From positions 1-64,000 of the forward strand of contig CALHLD010000010.1 in assembly GCA_938034445.1 (NCBI GenBank): a stretch of 64,000 nt of DNA, written 5' to 3'. The notes under the pieces are model-generated. The model saw only the letters and a program-made list of their open reading frames with translations, had not been told where the DNA came from and ran no database searches. The translations under genes were made by a program, and so were the position numbers. This DNA is from an uncultured archaeon. GTDB lineage: Archaea; Thermoproteota; Nitrososphaeria; JACIWG01. Shown in pieces: positions 26,826 through 35,163 of this stretch (the first letter of the stretch is position 1; each line of letters begins with the position of its first letter).

Positions 26826-27992
26826 TTAAAAGTCAACTTCTGTACAATTAAAAGCATATGTGAAGAGTCTTTTTAATTCTTCTTCGTCTGGAATTCTTGG
26901 GTTAGTGATAGTCTCAGAGGAGACCATAGCTCTATTAATTAATTCATCCAGTTCACTTGCAAATGTTTTCCAGTCTAAGCCCATGTCTTTAATAGAAAAG
27001 GGCACACTCACCTTTTCCATTAAATCTTTTACTGCTTGAATAAGCGTTTCTATATATTTTTGATTCGTGTTAGCTTGGATGCCGATTGATTTTGCAATCT
27101 CGACATACAGTTCAGCTGTTTTCCCAACATTATATTTAATAACATAAGGTAAAAGCATACCAACAGTTCTACCATGAGGAATCTTGAAGATTGCACCTAA
27201 TGCATGGCCCATAGAATGAGCGAGTCCTGCCTGAGAATTACCGAAAGCGAGTCCAGACATTGTTGCTGCAACATGCATTTTTTCTCTTGCTTCTATGTCA
27301 TCTGGATTATTGTAAGCTCTTGGAAGGTATTCAAAAATAATCTTGATCGCGCCTATGGCCATAGCGTTTGAGAAATCATTCCTCCACTGGTTAACATAAG
27401 CTTCCATAGAATGTACAAGTGCATCCATGCCGGAGTCGCTAGTAAGTCTGGGAGGCATAAACTTGGGAAATTGTGGGTCAAGAATAACTATGTCAGGAAC
27501 TAATTCTTTTGAAGCCAATTCTAACTTTGTTCGGCCGGCACTATCAGTAATTATCGTGGCCCATGTTGCTTCTGAACCAGACCCGCTTGTTGTTGGAATA
27601 CATATTAACTTAGCTTTATTTCTAAGTCCTAATTTTTCCAACGGAGAAATTGCACCTACTTCCATATCCGGACGTTCATAGAGAACCCATATTGCCTTTG
27701 CAGCGTCCATGTTACTGCCACCGCCTAGGCCTATGAGCCAATCAGGACCATATTCTTTAGCTAGTTTAGCGCCTTTTACTATGGTTTCAATAGATGGCTC
27801 AGGCTCAACTTCGTCAAAGGTTTTTGTCTGAAGTCCTGCTTCCTCTAAATACTTTGACACTTTCTCTGCAAATCCAAGTTTCTTAACAGTCTTACCTGTT
27901 ATTATTAGTGCTTTATTTCCCTCTATCTCCTTAAGATATTCCAGTGCATCTTCGCCAAAGAGTATCTTCCTTGGGCTTGTAAATTCCCACAA
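26826..27992 (-). CDS. Iron-containing alcohol dehydrogenase
   Basis: Group III NAD(P)-dependent dehydrogenase. Signatures: GGGSNMDAAKAIWV for the nucleotide loop, PTTSGSGSEATWATIITD, SDSGMDALVHSMEAYV, and the metal ligands in GLAHSMGHALGAIFKIPHG. 388 residues is full length. The start is TTG 27992 (MWEFTSPRKILFG). It begins 14 bases after the SCP2-domain gene, so the two form an operon. The substrate could be a lipid-derived or short-chain alcohol; this is inference from the partner. Confidence 0.9.
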   Translation of the reverse strand: MWEFTSPRKILFGEDALEYLKEIEGNKALIITGKTVKKLGFAEKVSKYLEEAGLQTKTFDEVEPEPSIETIVKGAKLAKEYGPDWLIGLGGGSNMDAAKAIWVLYERPDMEVGAISPLEKLGLRNKAKLICIPTTSGSGSEATWATIITDSAGRTKLELASKELVPDIVILDPQFPKFMPPRLTSDSGMDALVHSMEAYVNQWRNDFSNAMAIGAIKIIFEYLPRAYNNPDDIEAREKMHVAATMSGLAFGNSQAGLAHSMGHALGAIFKIPHGRTVGMLLPYVIKYNVGKTAELYVEIAKSIGIQANTNQKYIETLIQAVKDLMEKVSVPFSIKDMGLDWKTFASELDELINRAMVSSETITNPRIPDEEELKRLFTYAFNCTEVDF

Positions 27993-28006
27993 TATGTTTC
28001 ACTTTA

Positions 28007-28426
28007 TTATAGAAATCTGGTTGGAACTCGATTGCAGTTTTTTGCCAACTCTGATGCAGCTTTCACATTCCTCATAATTTTAGACATACTTCCTGACAAT
28101 TTAAATTTACGAACAAGTAGTGCCTTTATGGGATCCAGTTCTCCTTTAGCAAGCTTTTCCCAATTTTCATAAGATCCTTCAAAAATAAATTCGGTTTTCT
28201 TAGCGCTTCTATCGGGTAATATCTTATAGTCTTGACATTTGCCATGCCAGAGGTCAAGGTAAAGTATGATTTCAGATTTAACTTTAGGTCCAGTGTTAAC
28301 TATAAAGAGAAAGTCACCTTCCCAATCTTTGGCAGCCTCAAAGTAGATTTGATTCTTATTGAGTTCCTCTACAAATCGTTTAACCCATTCTTCGCTTAAA
28401 AAAAGTAATTTTTCCTCATAGCCCAT
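28007..28426 (-). CDS. SCP2 sterol-carrier-like domain protein
   Basis: 139 residues matching the SCP2 fold: FLSEEWVKRFVEELNKN at the start, a DLWHGKCQDYKILP strand, then FEGSYENWEKLAKGELDPI and KFKLSGSMSKIMRNVKAAS, which are the lipid-cavity signature. In bacteria and archaea these domains bind acyl-CoA or other hydrophobic ligands. It directly precedes the Fe-alcohol dehydrogenase gene and may present a hydrophobic substrate to it (inference). ATG 28426 is the start. Confidence 0.8.
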   Translation of the reverse strand: MGYEEKLLFLSEEWVKRFVEELNKNQIYFEAAKDWEGDFLFIVNTGPKVKSEIILYLDLWHGKCQDYKILPDRSAKKTEFIFEGSYENWEKLAKGELDPIKALLVRKFKLSGSMSKIMRNVKAASELAKNCNRVPTRFL

Positions 28427-28538
28427 GATTATAGTAGGTAAAGACTTATTATTAAACTTATGTTTTAGTTTAAGTTCATGAATAAATAATCAAATTTAAT
28501 ATAATTTATTCAAGAAAAATAATAGAAAAAGTTTTATA

Positions 28539-30238
28539 TTAAACATTTATTATTTTTTCAACATAAATTTTTATTATGTCTGTTGCAGTTATGACACCTT
28601 CCATAATTTTATCTTCACTATTATTTACGATAAACGCATGGTCTTCCTCGGCTTCCAACATCCTTTCAACTATTTCAATTAATGTTTGTTCTTTAGTTGC
28701 TAAAAGAGGTTTTTTCATTTCCAGGCTCGAAACAGGTATAATCCACTTATCTTTTTCTACAGTGAAAATTGATTCTATGTCAATAGAGCCTATTATTTGA
28801 TTTTTATTATTAACAATCGGATAAGTTCTATAAACTTTTGCTCTAACAGTTTTTAATGCCTCTTTGATAGTTGTATCTGCTTTAAAGCATATTGGTTTAT
28901 TCAACTTTAGTGAAGAAATATTTAAATTTGGTATTAGACTTTTCCTAAAAATTTCCTCTAATTCAAGTAAAGCTTCCATTTTACTTGAAGGTTTTTTATT
29001 CAATTGGCTTTCATAAAACGAGTAATTTCCGGTTATAAAGTAGCTTATCGAAGCTGAGAGCACTATATACATTATAGGACTTGAGCCTATGGTTTCTGTT
29101 ACAAAGGCTATTCCTGTAAGTAGACTTTTTGATGCCGCAGCAAGAATGGAGCCCATGGCTATTATGGCAAATAATGATTCTGGATTTAATCCGAAAATTT
29201 TTGCATATATTAGTCCACACATACCTCCAACATACAATGATGGTATAAAGAGACCTACATTTCCTCTTGATGCAATTGTTAATGAAGTCGTAATAATTTT
29301 TAGTACAAGTAATGTTAAAAGGGTTTGAATTGTAATATTATAATTTGATATGTTACTGATTTCTCTTATTATTTCGTAGCCTATTCCAAGAACTTGTGGA
29401 TAAAAGAATCCTATTAGTCCAATAATAGTACCACCGACTATGACTGAAAGCAGCGTGTTTAATTTAGAGCCGATAACCTGTATAAGGGTCTTCGTATTAT
29501 CCAATACTTTTATAAACACTATTGCTAGGATTGAAGTGATTATTCCTAAAAATATTGTATGAAATAATAGGTTTGTTGATATTTCTACATTTATTCTTGT
29601 GGAAAAAATACTTTCTCCTCCAAAAAATAGTACTGAGAAAATATATGCTGAAATCGAAGATAATGCTGCTGGAATAAAAGCGTCTTTTTCAAGATCCTTC
29701 TTATATGGTATTTCAAAGCTAACAGTATCCCTGTTAGAGGCGCTTTAAATAATGCAGTAAAACCAGCAGAGGCACCACATAGATATAATAATTTAATTTC
29801 CTTCGGCTTAAGTTTCTGCAGTATATATGATGATATACCACCGCCTAAAAGAAGGCTGGGCCCTTCTAAACCACCACTACCACCAAATCCTAATGTAATT
29901 GTTGAAGAAAAAGTTTTAACCAAAACATCTTTTATCTCAATTATTCCGTTTCTGTGATGATATGATTCTATCATTAGGTCTGTTCCACATCCACTTTCCT
30001 TGTATTTTGCAAAAAAATGGTTTAGAGTGAAGGATAAAATTAGACCAAGCAGCGGAAAACAGATTATTAAATAATATGAGAAGTCAACTATTATTGTTCG
30101 GAAAATATAATTAAATACGTTATATAATTGAAGCATTAATGCTACAGCTGCTGCTGAAGTGAATCCCAGAAATATGGGTACTAGCGTATATTTGTATAAT
30201 TCGAAGCCTTCTATTTTTATCATAAATCTGTTATCCAC
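28539..30238 (-). pseudogene. ClC chloride channel with CBS domains, frameshifted
   Basis: The N-terminal piece (30238-29591) has FGGSGGLEGPSLLLGG and KAPLTGILLAL, the selectivity-filter motifs of ClC channels or exchangers. It then runs into nonsense. The other frame picks up with FEIPYKKDLEKDAFIPAAL and continues through NVGLFIPSLYVGG to two CBS domains at the C-terminus (SLKLNKPICFKADTTIKEAL ... ATDIIKIYVEKI). A single missing base at about 29714, in the string expected to read TTGGAAATACC, explains the break. Both parts are otherwise intact, so the event is recent or a sequencing error. GTG 30238 or ATG 30223 starts the gene. Confidence 0.85.
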
Positions 30239-30283
30239 CCTTTATAGAATCACTAGCTTTATTCATACTTCATTAACTTATGT

Positions 30284-31357
30284 CTAAGGCTTTATGACAA
30301 CCCTTAAAGCATACCTACAATTGATTGCTATGTCAAATGCTTTTTGCCATTCGCTTAAACTAAAAACATGTGAAATCAATGGCTTTAATTTAATCTTTCC
30401 TGTTGAAATTAATTTGATTGCCGTTTCCCAAGAATGCCATATATGGGATATTTCACCTAATATTGTTATTTCTTTGGTAATCAAATCATAGGTATCTAAA
30501 GTGACATTAATTCCACCCACTATTCCACCACCTGAGACCACAATACGACCACCCGGTCTAACAGACTTATAGCCCAACAGTACTGCATCTCCTGTTCCTG
30601 CAGCTTCAACAACAACATCAGCACCCCAACCATGTGTTGAATCCTTAACCATTTTAACCAAATCTTCTTCATTTACATTGACAACAACATCGGCACCCAA
30701 CTCTTTTGCTAAAGGAAGCCTCTTTTCCTCATCAAAACTTGTTCCTGCAACTATAATAGGCCAAGCACCAATTGCTTTAGCAACCTGTAATAAAATTAAA
30801 CCTCTTGGACCTGGACCTATTATTAGAACAGATTCGCCAGCTACTAATTGCGCTCTCTCTATTAGCGAATGTACACATCCGGCTGTTGTCTCAACTAAAA
30901 CTGCTTCTAGTTCCCCTATATTATCTGGTAGTTTATGTAAAGAGTAAGCAGGCCAAGCCGCATATCTGGCAAAGCCCCCTCCAGTTGTATAGTGTACCCT
31001 TTGTTCTTTTACAGGAATGTTGCAGCATATGTTTATTTTACCTTGCTTACAATTAACGCAGTTACCACAATAGAATGTTACTATTTCGCCAACAACTCTG
31101 TCGCCTGGCTTAAAATCCTTTACATTTGCGCCTACATCTTTTACTACTGCTGAAATTTCATGCCCCATTATACTGGGCTTCTTAGGTCCTTCAACTTCCC
31201 TTCTGTGTTTCCAATAATGTAGGTCACTTCCACATATACCACAATATTTTATTTCTAAAATTGTATCATTTGGAGCATATGGGTTTTCACCTATTATTGG
31301 TTCTTTAACTTCCTCTAGTTTAAACTCAGAATTTGGGTAAAGTAGTAGAGCTTGCAC
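30284..31357 (-). CDS. Zinc-dependent dehydrogenase (threonine/sorbitol type)
   Basis: Medium-chain dehydrogenase/reductase. The catalytic zinc region is YCGICGSDLHYW with GHEISAVV. The structural zinc lobe is CGNCVNCKQGKINIC, with all four Cys. The Rossmann motif is SVLIIGPGPRGLILLQVAKA, slightly altered from GxGxxG. 357 residues is full length. The substrate is probably a polyol or amino-alcohol (inference). GTG 31357 is the start. It is divergent from a second zinc dehydrogenase at 31506, and tandem ATCAAGCTTGAT palindromes lie between them. Confidence 0.88.
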   Translation of the reverse strand: MQALLLYPNSEFKLEEVKEPIIGENPYAPNDTILEIKYCGICGSDLHYWKHRREVEGPKKPSIMGHEISAVVKDVGANVKDFKPGDRVVGEIVTFYCGNCVNCKQGKINICCNIPVKEQRVHYTTGGGFARYAAWPAYSLHKLPDNIGELEAVLVETTAGCVHSLIERAQLVAGESVLIIGPGPRGLILLQVAKAIGAWPIIVAGTSFDEEKRLPLAKELGADVVVNVNEEDLVKMVKDSTHGWGADVVVEAAGTGDAVLLGYKSVRPGGRIVVSGGGIVGGINVTLDTYDLITKEITILGEISHIWHSWETAIKLISTGKIKLKPLISHVFSLSEWQKAFDIAINCRYALRVVIKP

Positions 31358-31395
31358 ATGATAGCCTTCTTCTTCTAATTAATTTAACCTTAATT

Positions 31396-31419
31396 ATCAA
31401 GCTTGATATCAAGCTCGAT
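31396..31419. promoter_or_regulatory. Tandem 12-base palindromes between divergent dehydrogenases
   Basis: ATCAAGCTTGAT (31396-31407) is a perfect palindrome and is followed without gap by ATCAAGCTCGAT (31408-31419), one base off. They lie 39 bases upstream of the minus-strand dehydrogenase start and about 90 upstream of the plus-strand one. The same double palindrome occurs at 36590-36613. This fits a two-dimer operator of a local regulator. Confidence 0.55.
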
Positions 31420-31505
31420 ATAAGCATCATGCTGATAAAAATAGCGTTATTTGATTACCAAATTATATATGATGGCACTTAAGCTATTTTGTTGGTGGCA
31501 GGATT

Positions 31506-32519
31506 TTGAAAGCTATGGTTTTGAAACAGATTTCGAGGGTAGAAGATATGCCTTTACAATTGGAGGAGGTGCCGAAACCAGATTTACAATCGAATGAAAT
31601 TTTGGTTAAGATTACCGCTTGCGGTATTTGCCGTACTGAGATAGATGAAATTGAAGGGAGACGTGTGCCTAAGCTTCCTATAATTTTAGGTCATGAAATT
31701 GTTGGTAAAATTGAATCTTTAGGTCCTTGGGCTAAAAAATTTAATTTGGGCGATAGAGTCGGTATAGCATGGATATATCATGTATGTGGACAATGTACCT
31801 TTTGTTTAAGTGGACAAGAAAATTTATGTGACCAATTTAAGGCAACAGGATGCGATGTTAATGGAGGCTATGCAGAATACATAAAGGTTAAAGAAGATTT
31901 CGTATACCCTATTCCTGAAAAATTTGATGATTCACATGCTGCTCCACTATTATGTGCGGGGGCTATAGGCTATAGGGCCCTAAAACTTACTGGTCTAAAA
32001 GATGGTGAGACTATAGGCCTTTTTGGCTTCGGTGCTTCTGCACATCAAGTTTTCCAGCTTATAAGACATTTGTATCCAAAATCTAAAATATTTGTCTTTA
32101 CAAGAAGGAAAGGTGACGCACCAAGTGTTCTTGCCAAAGAAATGGGCGCGGATTGGGTTGGAGAGACTGGTGAAGAGCCGCCTGAAAAGTTTAATAGGGC
32201 AATAGATACAACACCTGTAGGACGGCCTGTTATTGAAGCATTAAAGCACTTGAGTAAGGGTGGTCGACTGGTTATAAATGTTATAAGGAAAGAGGAGTTA
32301 ATACCTCAAATTATATATGAACAGCATTTATGGTATGAGAAGGAGGTAAAAAGTGTTGCAAATATTACTAGAAAGGATGTACAAGAATTTCTTAAAATAG
32401 CCGCAGAGGTTCCAATAATACCTGAGATTAGAGAATTTAAGCTAGAAGAAGCTAATAAAGCCTTACTAATGTTAAAACGCGGTGAATATCGTGGTGCTGG
32501 TGTATTAAAAATAGGGTAA
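31506..32519 (+). CDS. Zinc-dependent alcohol dehydrogenase
   Basis: 337-residue medium-chain dehydrogenase. ACGICRTEIDEIEG and ILGHEIVGKI provide the catalytic zinc site. CGQCTFCLSGQENLC is the structural zinc lobe. GLFGFGASAHQVFQLI is a nucleotide-binding loop of the AdhA-like group, and CAGAIGYRALKLTG precedes it. The start is TTG 31506 with GGCAGG upstream; it restores the MKAMVL start usual in the family. Alcohol or aldehyde conversion with NAD(P)H is expected. It is divergent from the dehydrogenase at 30284 and may share its operator. Confidence 0.9.
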   Translation: MKAMVLKQISRVEDMPLQLEEVPKPDLQSNEILVKITACGICRTEIDEIEGRRVPKLPIILGHEIVGKIESLGPWAKKFNLGDRVGIAWIYHVCGQCTFCLSGQENLCDQFKATGCDVNGGYAEYIKVKEDFVYPIPEKFDDSHAAPLLCAGAIGYRALKLTGLKDGETIGLFGFGASAHQVFQLIRHLYPKSKIFVFTRRKGDAPSVLAKEMGADWVGETGEEPPEKFNRAIDTTPVGRPVIEALKHLSKGGRLVINVIRKEELIPQIIYEQHLWYEKEVKSVANITRKDVQEFLKIAAEVPIIPEIREFKLEEANKALLMLKRGEYRGAGVLKIG

Positions 32520-32567
32520 CCTTTCTACTTCAAAACTATCTCAATAGTTATCATTAAAACTTTTATA

Positions 32568-32601
32568 GTTCTGGGGCAGAACTATGGTTCTGGGGTAGAA
32601 C
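32568..32601 (+). promoter_or_regulatory. Twin GTTCT-N5-AGAAC palindromes touching a start codon
   Basis: GTTCTGGGGCAGAAC (32568-32582) and GTTCTGGGGTAGAAC (32587-32601) differ by one base and are 4 bases apart. Each has 5-base inverted arms around a G-rich centre. The second copy ends exactly before the TTG start (32602) of the ATPase gene. A bound protein, or a hairpin in the transcript, would block initiation, so autoregulation is likely. Confidence 0.55.
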
Positions 32602-33645
32602 TTGATATTTGATGCTAGACCAAAAATGAAAAGAGAAGACTTATTCGATAGAGAAAAGGAGCTTGAAGACTTACATAATAATCTTGATGTACCTATGATA
32701 ATAATTACAGGTATAAGACGAATTGGTAAATCATCAATTTTAAATGTATTCTTGAATGAGATTAATTATCCTACCATAGTGCTAGATTTAAGAGCATTAA
32801 GAAATAACTATGGCTTAAAAGAATTTTACGATATACTTTCTCAAAGCATTTCTTCTAAGATTGAAAAGCTTATTGATGTTATTAAAAGTATAAGTGCGAT
32901 AAGAATAGCTGGAAACGAAATAGAAATAAAATGGAAAGGGAAAGGTGCTTTAAATCTTACTTCATTTTTTGATCACATTAATAGAAAGAGAATTATAATA
33001 GCTTTTGATGAAGCACAAAAATTAAGGGGACCTAGATCCAATGAAATTCTTAATGCAATTGCTCATGCATACGATTATGATAAAAACATAGGCTTCATCT
33101 TTACAGGTTCCGAAATTGGTTTACTTTACGATTTTTTAAAAATTAAAGATACTACTTCACCACTATATGGCAGATATTATTATAATTTAACTGTTGAACG
33201 TTTTTCTAAAGATATTGCAAAAGATTTCTTAAGGTCTGGTTTTAAAGAATATGGGATGGTCGTAGATGAGAACACCTTAGAAGAATGTGTTTCGTTCTTT
33301 GACGGTATACCGGGCTGGTTGACATTTTATGGTAATGAAGTTGTGAGGGGGCATAAAAGATTTAACGTTATAAAGGAAATGGCGGTAAATTTGGCAAAAA
33401 ATGAGCTTAGGAATTTAATTAAAAATAGGGGAAGTAAAAGGTACGCGACGGTATTACAAGGGATAGCATTAGGTAAAAATTCATGGAGTAAAATTAAGGA
33501 ATATGTGGAAGAGAGGGAAAAGACAACAATCTCAAAAAGTATATTGTATAATATTTTGAATAACTTAGAAGAATTAAGTATAATTAAAGACTATGAATTC
33601 ATGGATCCAGTTTATAGGGAAGCTGCTAAAAGACTTAATTATTAA
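32602..33645 (+). CDS. Archaeal-type P-loop ATPase (PF01637-like)
   Basis: STAND-like ATPase of the family that is greatly expanded in archaea. DREKELEDLHNNL leads to Walker A GIRRIGKSS and to Walker B IIIAFDEAQKL. FIFTGSEIGLL is the sensor-1 region with the typical GSE string. DGIPGWLTFYG and a C-terminal winged helix (KTTISKSILYNILNNLEELS) complete the family layout in 347 residues. The start is TTG 32602 because MIFDARPKMKREDLFDREK matches the usual N-terminus. Such genes are often linked with mobile or defence loci; HEPN/MNT genes follow. Twin palindromes abut the start codon. Confidence 0.88.
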   Translation: MIFDARPKMKREDLFDREKELEDLHNNLDVPMIIITGIRRIGKSSILNVFLNEINYPTIVLDLRALRNNYGLKEFYDILSQSISSKIEKLIDVIKSISAIRIAGNEIEIKWKGKGALNLTSFFDHINRKRIIIAFDEAQKLRGPRSNEILNAIAHAYDYDKNIGFIFTGSEIGLLYDFLKIKDTTSPLYGRYYYNLTVERFSKDIAKDFLRSGFKEYGMVVDENTLEECVSFFDGIPGWLTFYGNEVVRGHKRFNVIKEMAVNLAKNELRNLIKNRGSKRYATVLQGIALGKNSWSKIKEYVEEREKTTISKSILYNILNNLEELSIIKDYEFMDPVYREAAKRLNY

Positions 33646-33792
33646 AATTCTTTTTAAAGACGATTATGGAACTTAATGAGTAGAAGTATTGTCACCAAGC
33701 TGTTAGAAAATATTCTGTTTAAGAACCTAGAAAAGCTTGACAAGGATGAAGATTATAGAAATGGAAAAACTTGCTTTCTAGAGCATGTAGTA

Positions 33793-34101
33793 TTAAACTT
33801 CAACCAGTTCTTCTTTTATAAACCTTTTATACCAATGCTCGAATTTTTCAATAGAAGTTATATGAAGTTCTATAGGTGCTTCAGTGCTCATGTACACTTG
33901 AGCTTTGACTTTATACTCTTCATCCTTTGAAATATTCTTTTCAAGTACTACTAAAATATCTATGTCGCTCACTGCAGTATATTTACCTTTAACAACAGAA
34001 CCGAAGACATAAACTTTTGAGTTTGGCCAATGTTTCAACACCAGCCTTTTTACTTCCTCAGCTACGGCTTTGTAGTTTTCTAGACTCTCAAGTAAGTGCA
34101 C
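33793..34101 (-). CDS. MNT-type nucleotidyltransferase (antitoxin-like)
   Basis: 102 residues of a minimal nucleotidyltransferase: VYVFGSVVKGKYTAVSDID carries the GS-x(9)-D-x-D motif. The C-terminal IELHITSIEKFEHWYKRFI is usual for MNT proteins paired with HEPN. It follows the HEPN gene by 19 bases on the same strand. In proven pairs MNT adds AMP to HEPN and blocks it. The start is GTG 34101. Confidence 0.85.
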   Translation of the reverse strand: MHLLESLENYKAVAEEVKRLVLKHWPNSKVYVFGSVVKGKYTAVSDIDILVVLEKNISKDEEYKVKAQVYMSTEAPIELHITSIEKFEHWYKRFIKEELVEV

Positions 34102-34120
34102 TCTATAATCTAATAACTTA

Positions 34121-34507
34121 TCATATTCTTTCGATTGCAGGCTTAAACACCTCTTTTACAAACTTAAGTATCTCCTCGACCTCTACTTTCTCATACTTCC
34201 TTGGCAAATACCTTGATCCTATATAGGCATCTTCTATTTTAGTTAACATGACAACCCATTTACTATCGAGTAATAGATCTTTCAGGCTACTCGTTAAAGT
34301 TGAAAGATTTCTTAACAAGCCTATTAAAGAATGAGTTCTTGGATATGTACCAACTTTTACTAACAAACAATATTTTAGAATCAGCTGGCAATATTGTTCC
34401 ACGTTAAATGCAGCTAAATCGTAGTTTCCTTTTGCAGCTAATTCTTCTGCATTAGCAAGAAAACTTTCAGCACGTTCTCGCAAAAGTTCTGCTTCCTCAA
34501 AACTCAC
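34121..34507 (-). CDS. HEPN domain protein (toxin-like)
   Basis: 128 residues, all helical. ERAESFLANAEELAAKGNYD and AAFNVEQYCQLILKYCL match the PF05168-type HEPN fold, and YPRTHSLIGLLRNL is the G-x-x-P-x-T-H-S region. The RX4-6H ribonuclease motif of many HEPN toxins is not seen; the only His lies in RTHS. So RNase action is uncertain. It is paired with the MNT gene downstream. GTG 34507 is the start. Confidence 0.82.
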   Translation of the reverse strand: MSFEEAELLRERAESFLANAEELAAKGNYDLAAFNVEQYCQLILKYCLLVKVGTYPRTHSLIGLLRNLSTLTSSLKDLLLDSKWVVMLTKIEDAYIGSRYLPRKYEKVEVEEILKFVKEVFKPAIERI

Positions 34508-34633
34508 TTATACCACCGATATAGTTACATACTCCTATAATATAATTTTTGGCTTTCATTTAAAAAACAGTGTTTCACTATACGTTTAACCACTCTGTGA
34601 GTTAATAAACTGCATTATCAAATTCATCCTGAA

Positions 34634-34750
34634 CCATAATTAAAATGTCAGTTTTGAATAAGTCAACTTATGTCTATTCAGAGATACTAAATTATCAATT
34701 ATGTACTTGTAAAAATCACTTGTTATGACATGGGCCTTGTTTGCAACTAT
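34634..34750 (-). other. Short coding-like fragment in a 359-base gap
   Basis: Between the HEPN gene and the ribbon-helix-helix gene (34508-34866) no intact gene is seen. On the minus strand an open stretch without a good start reads ANKAHVITSDFYKYIIDNL and ends soon after. It looks like a small leftover of a nuclease-type gene, but the match is weak. The rest of the gap holds the TGATA palindromes described separately. Confidence 0.2.
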
Positions 34751-34760
34751 TGGTTATTAG

Positions 34761-34822
34761 TGATAGTTTTATATCATATAGGGGTTAGCTTCCTTTTTAG
34801 GTTTAGTGATAGTAAAATATCA
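34761..34822. promoter_or_regulatory. Pair of TGATA-N6-TATCA palindromes
   Basis: TGATAGTTTTATATCA (34761-34776) and TGATAGTAAAATATCA (34807-34822) are near-identical 16-base sites. Each has TGATA/TATCA arms, and they start 46 bases apart. Both are preceded by TTAG, so the direct repeat is about 20 bases. They lie downstream of a ribbon-helix-helix gene and upstream of the HEPN/MNT pair on the same strand. Operator sites for that regulator are the simplest reading. Confidence 0.45.
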
Positions 34823-34866
34823 TATTTTTATTGATATCCAGTCTAATCTTTATTTAAAAGTTTTTG

Positions 34867-35043
34867 TTACTTAGAGCTTTCTTTTAAGATCGCTTTTTCT
34901 AAAAGTTCCTCGATTAAACTGCTTCTGCTAGATTTTATATCATTGCCATATTCTAGTTCCTTAATTTGTCTTTGTCTAACAAGTTCATCTATTTTTTTTA
35001 AAAGCTCTTCTTTTATTGATATAGTTACCTTAACCTTTTTCAT
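34867..35043 (-). CDS. Ribbon-helix-helix (CopG-like) regulator
   Basis: 58 residues from ATG 35043: KKVKVTISIKEELLKKIDEL is the beta-strand and helix A, and KSSRSSLIEELLEKAIL is helix B of an RHH fold. The ATG at 35067 would add eight residues, but a TATA-like box (AAAATATAAAAG on the minus strand, 35079-35068) about 27 bases upstream of 35043 suggests a nearly leaderless message from the inner start. Three direct copies of ATACC at 8-base spacing (35042-35062) cover that start and may be its own operator. It may regulate the HEPN/MNT genes downstream. Confidence 0.72.
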   Translation of the reverse strand: MKKVKVTISIKEELLKKIDELVRQRQIKELEYGNDIKSSRSSLIEELLEKAILKESSK

Positions 35044-35084
35044 ACCGTAATACCATAATACCTTCATACTTTTATATTTTAATA

Positions 35085-35103
35085 TTACACCATGGTATCA
35101 TAA
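35085..35103. promoter_or_regulatory. ACACCATGGTATC operator-like site
   Basis: TTACACCATGGTATCATAA is a near-palindrome around CCATGG, just upstream of the TATA-like box of the ribbon-helix-helix gene. It matches the site at 47643-47661 in 16 of 19 positions. The repeat in two distant promoter regions suggests a shared DNA-binding protein. Confidence 0.4.
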
Positions 35104-35163
35104 TACTCAAAATTCAAGACAATCACCATTTTCTTAAAAATCTCATATTTATGATATAAAATT

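Noticed and set aside
33676-33930. An 84-codon plus-strand ORF after the archaeal ATPase gene
   Set aside because: More than half of it lies antisense to the MNT gene, whose GSxxxG-SDID motif is clear. The first 40 codons look coding-like but do not form a recognisable protein.
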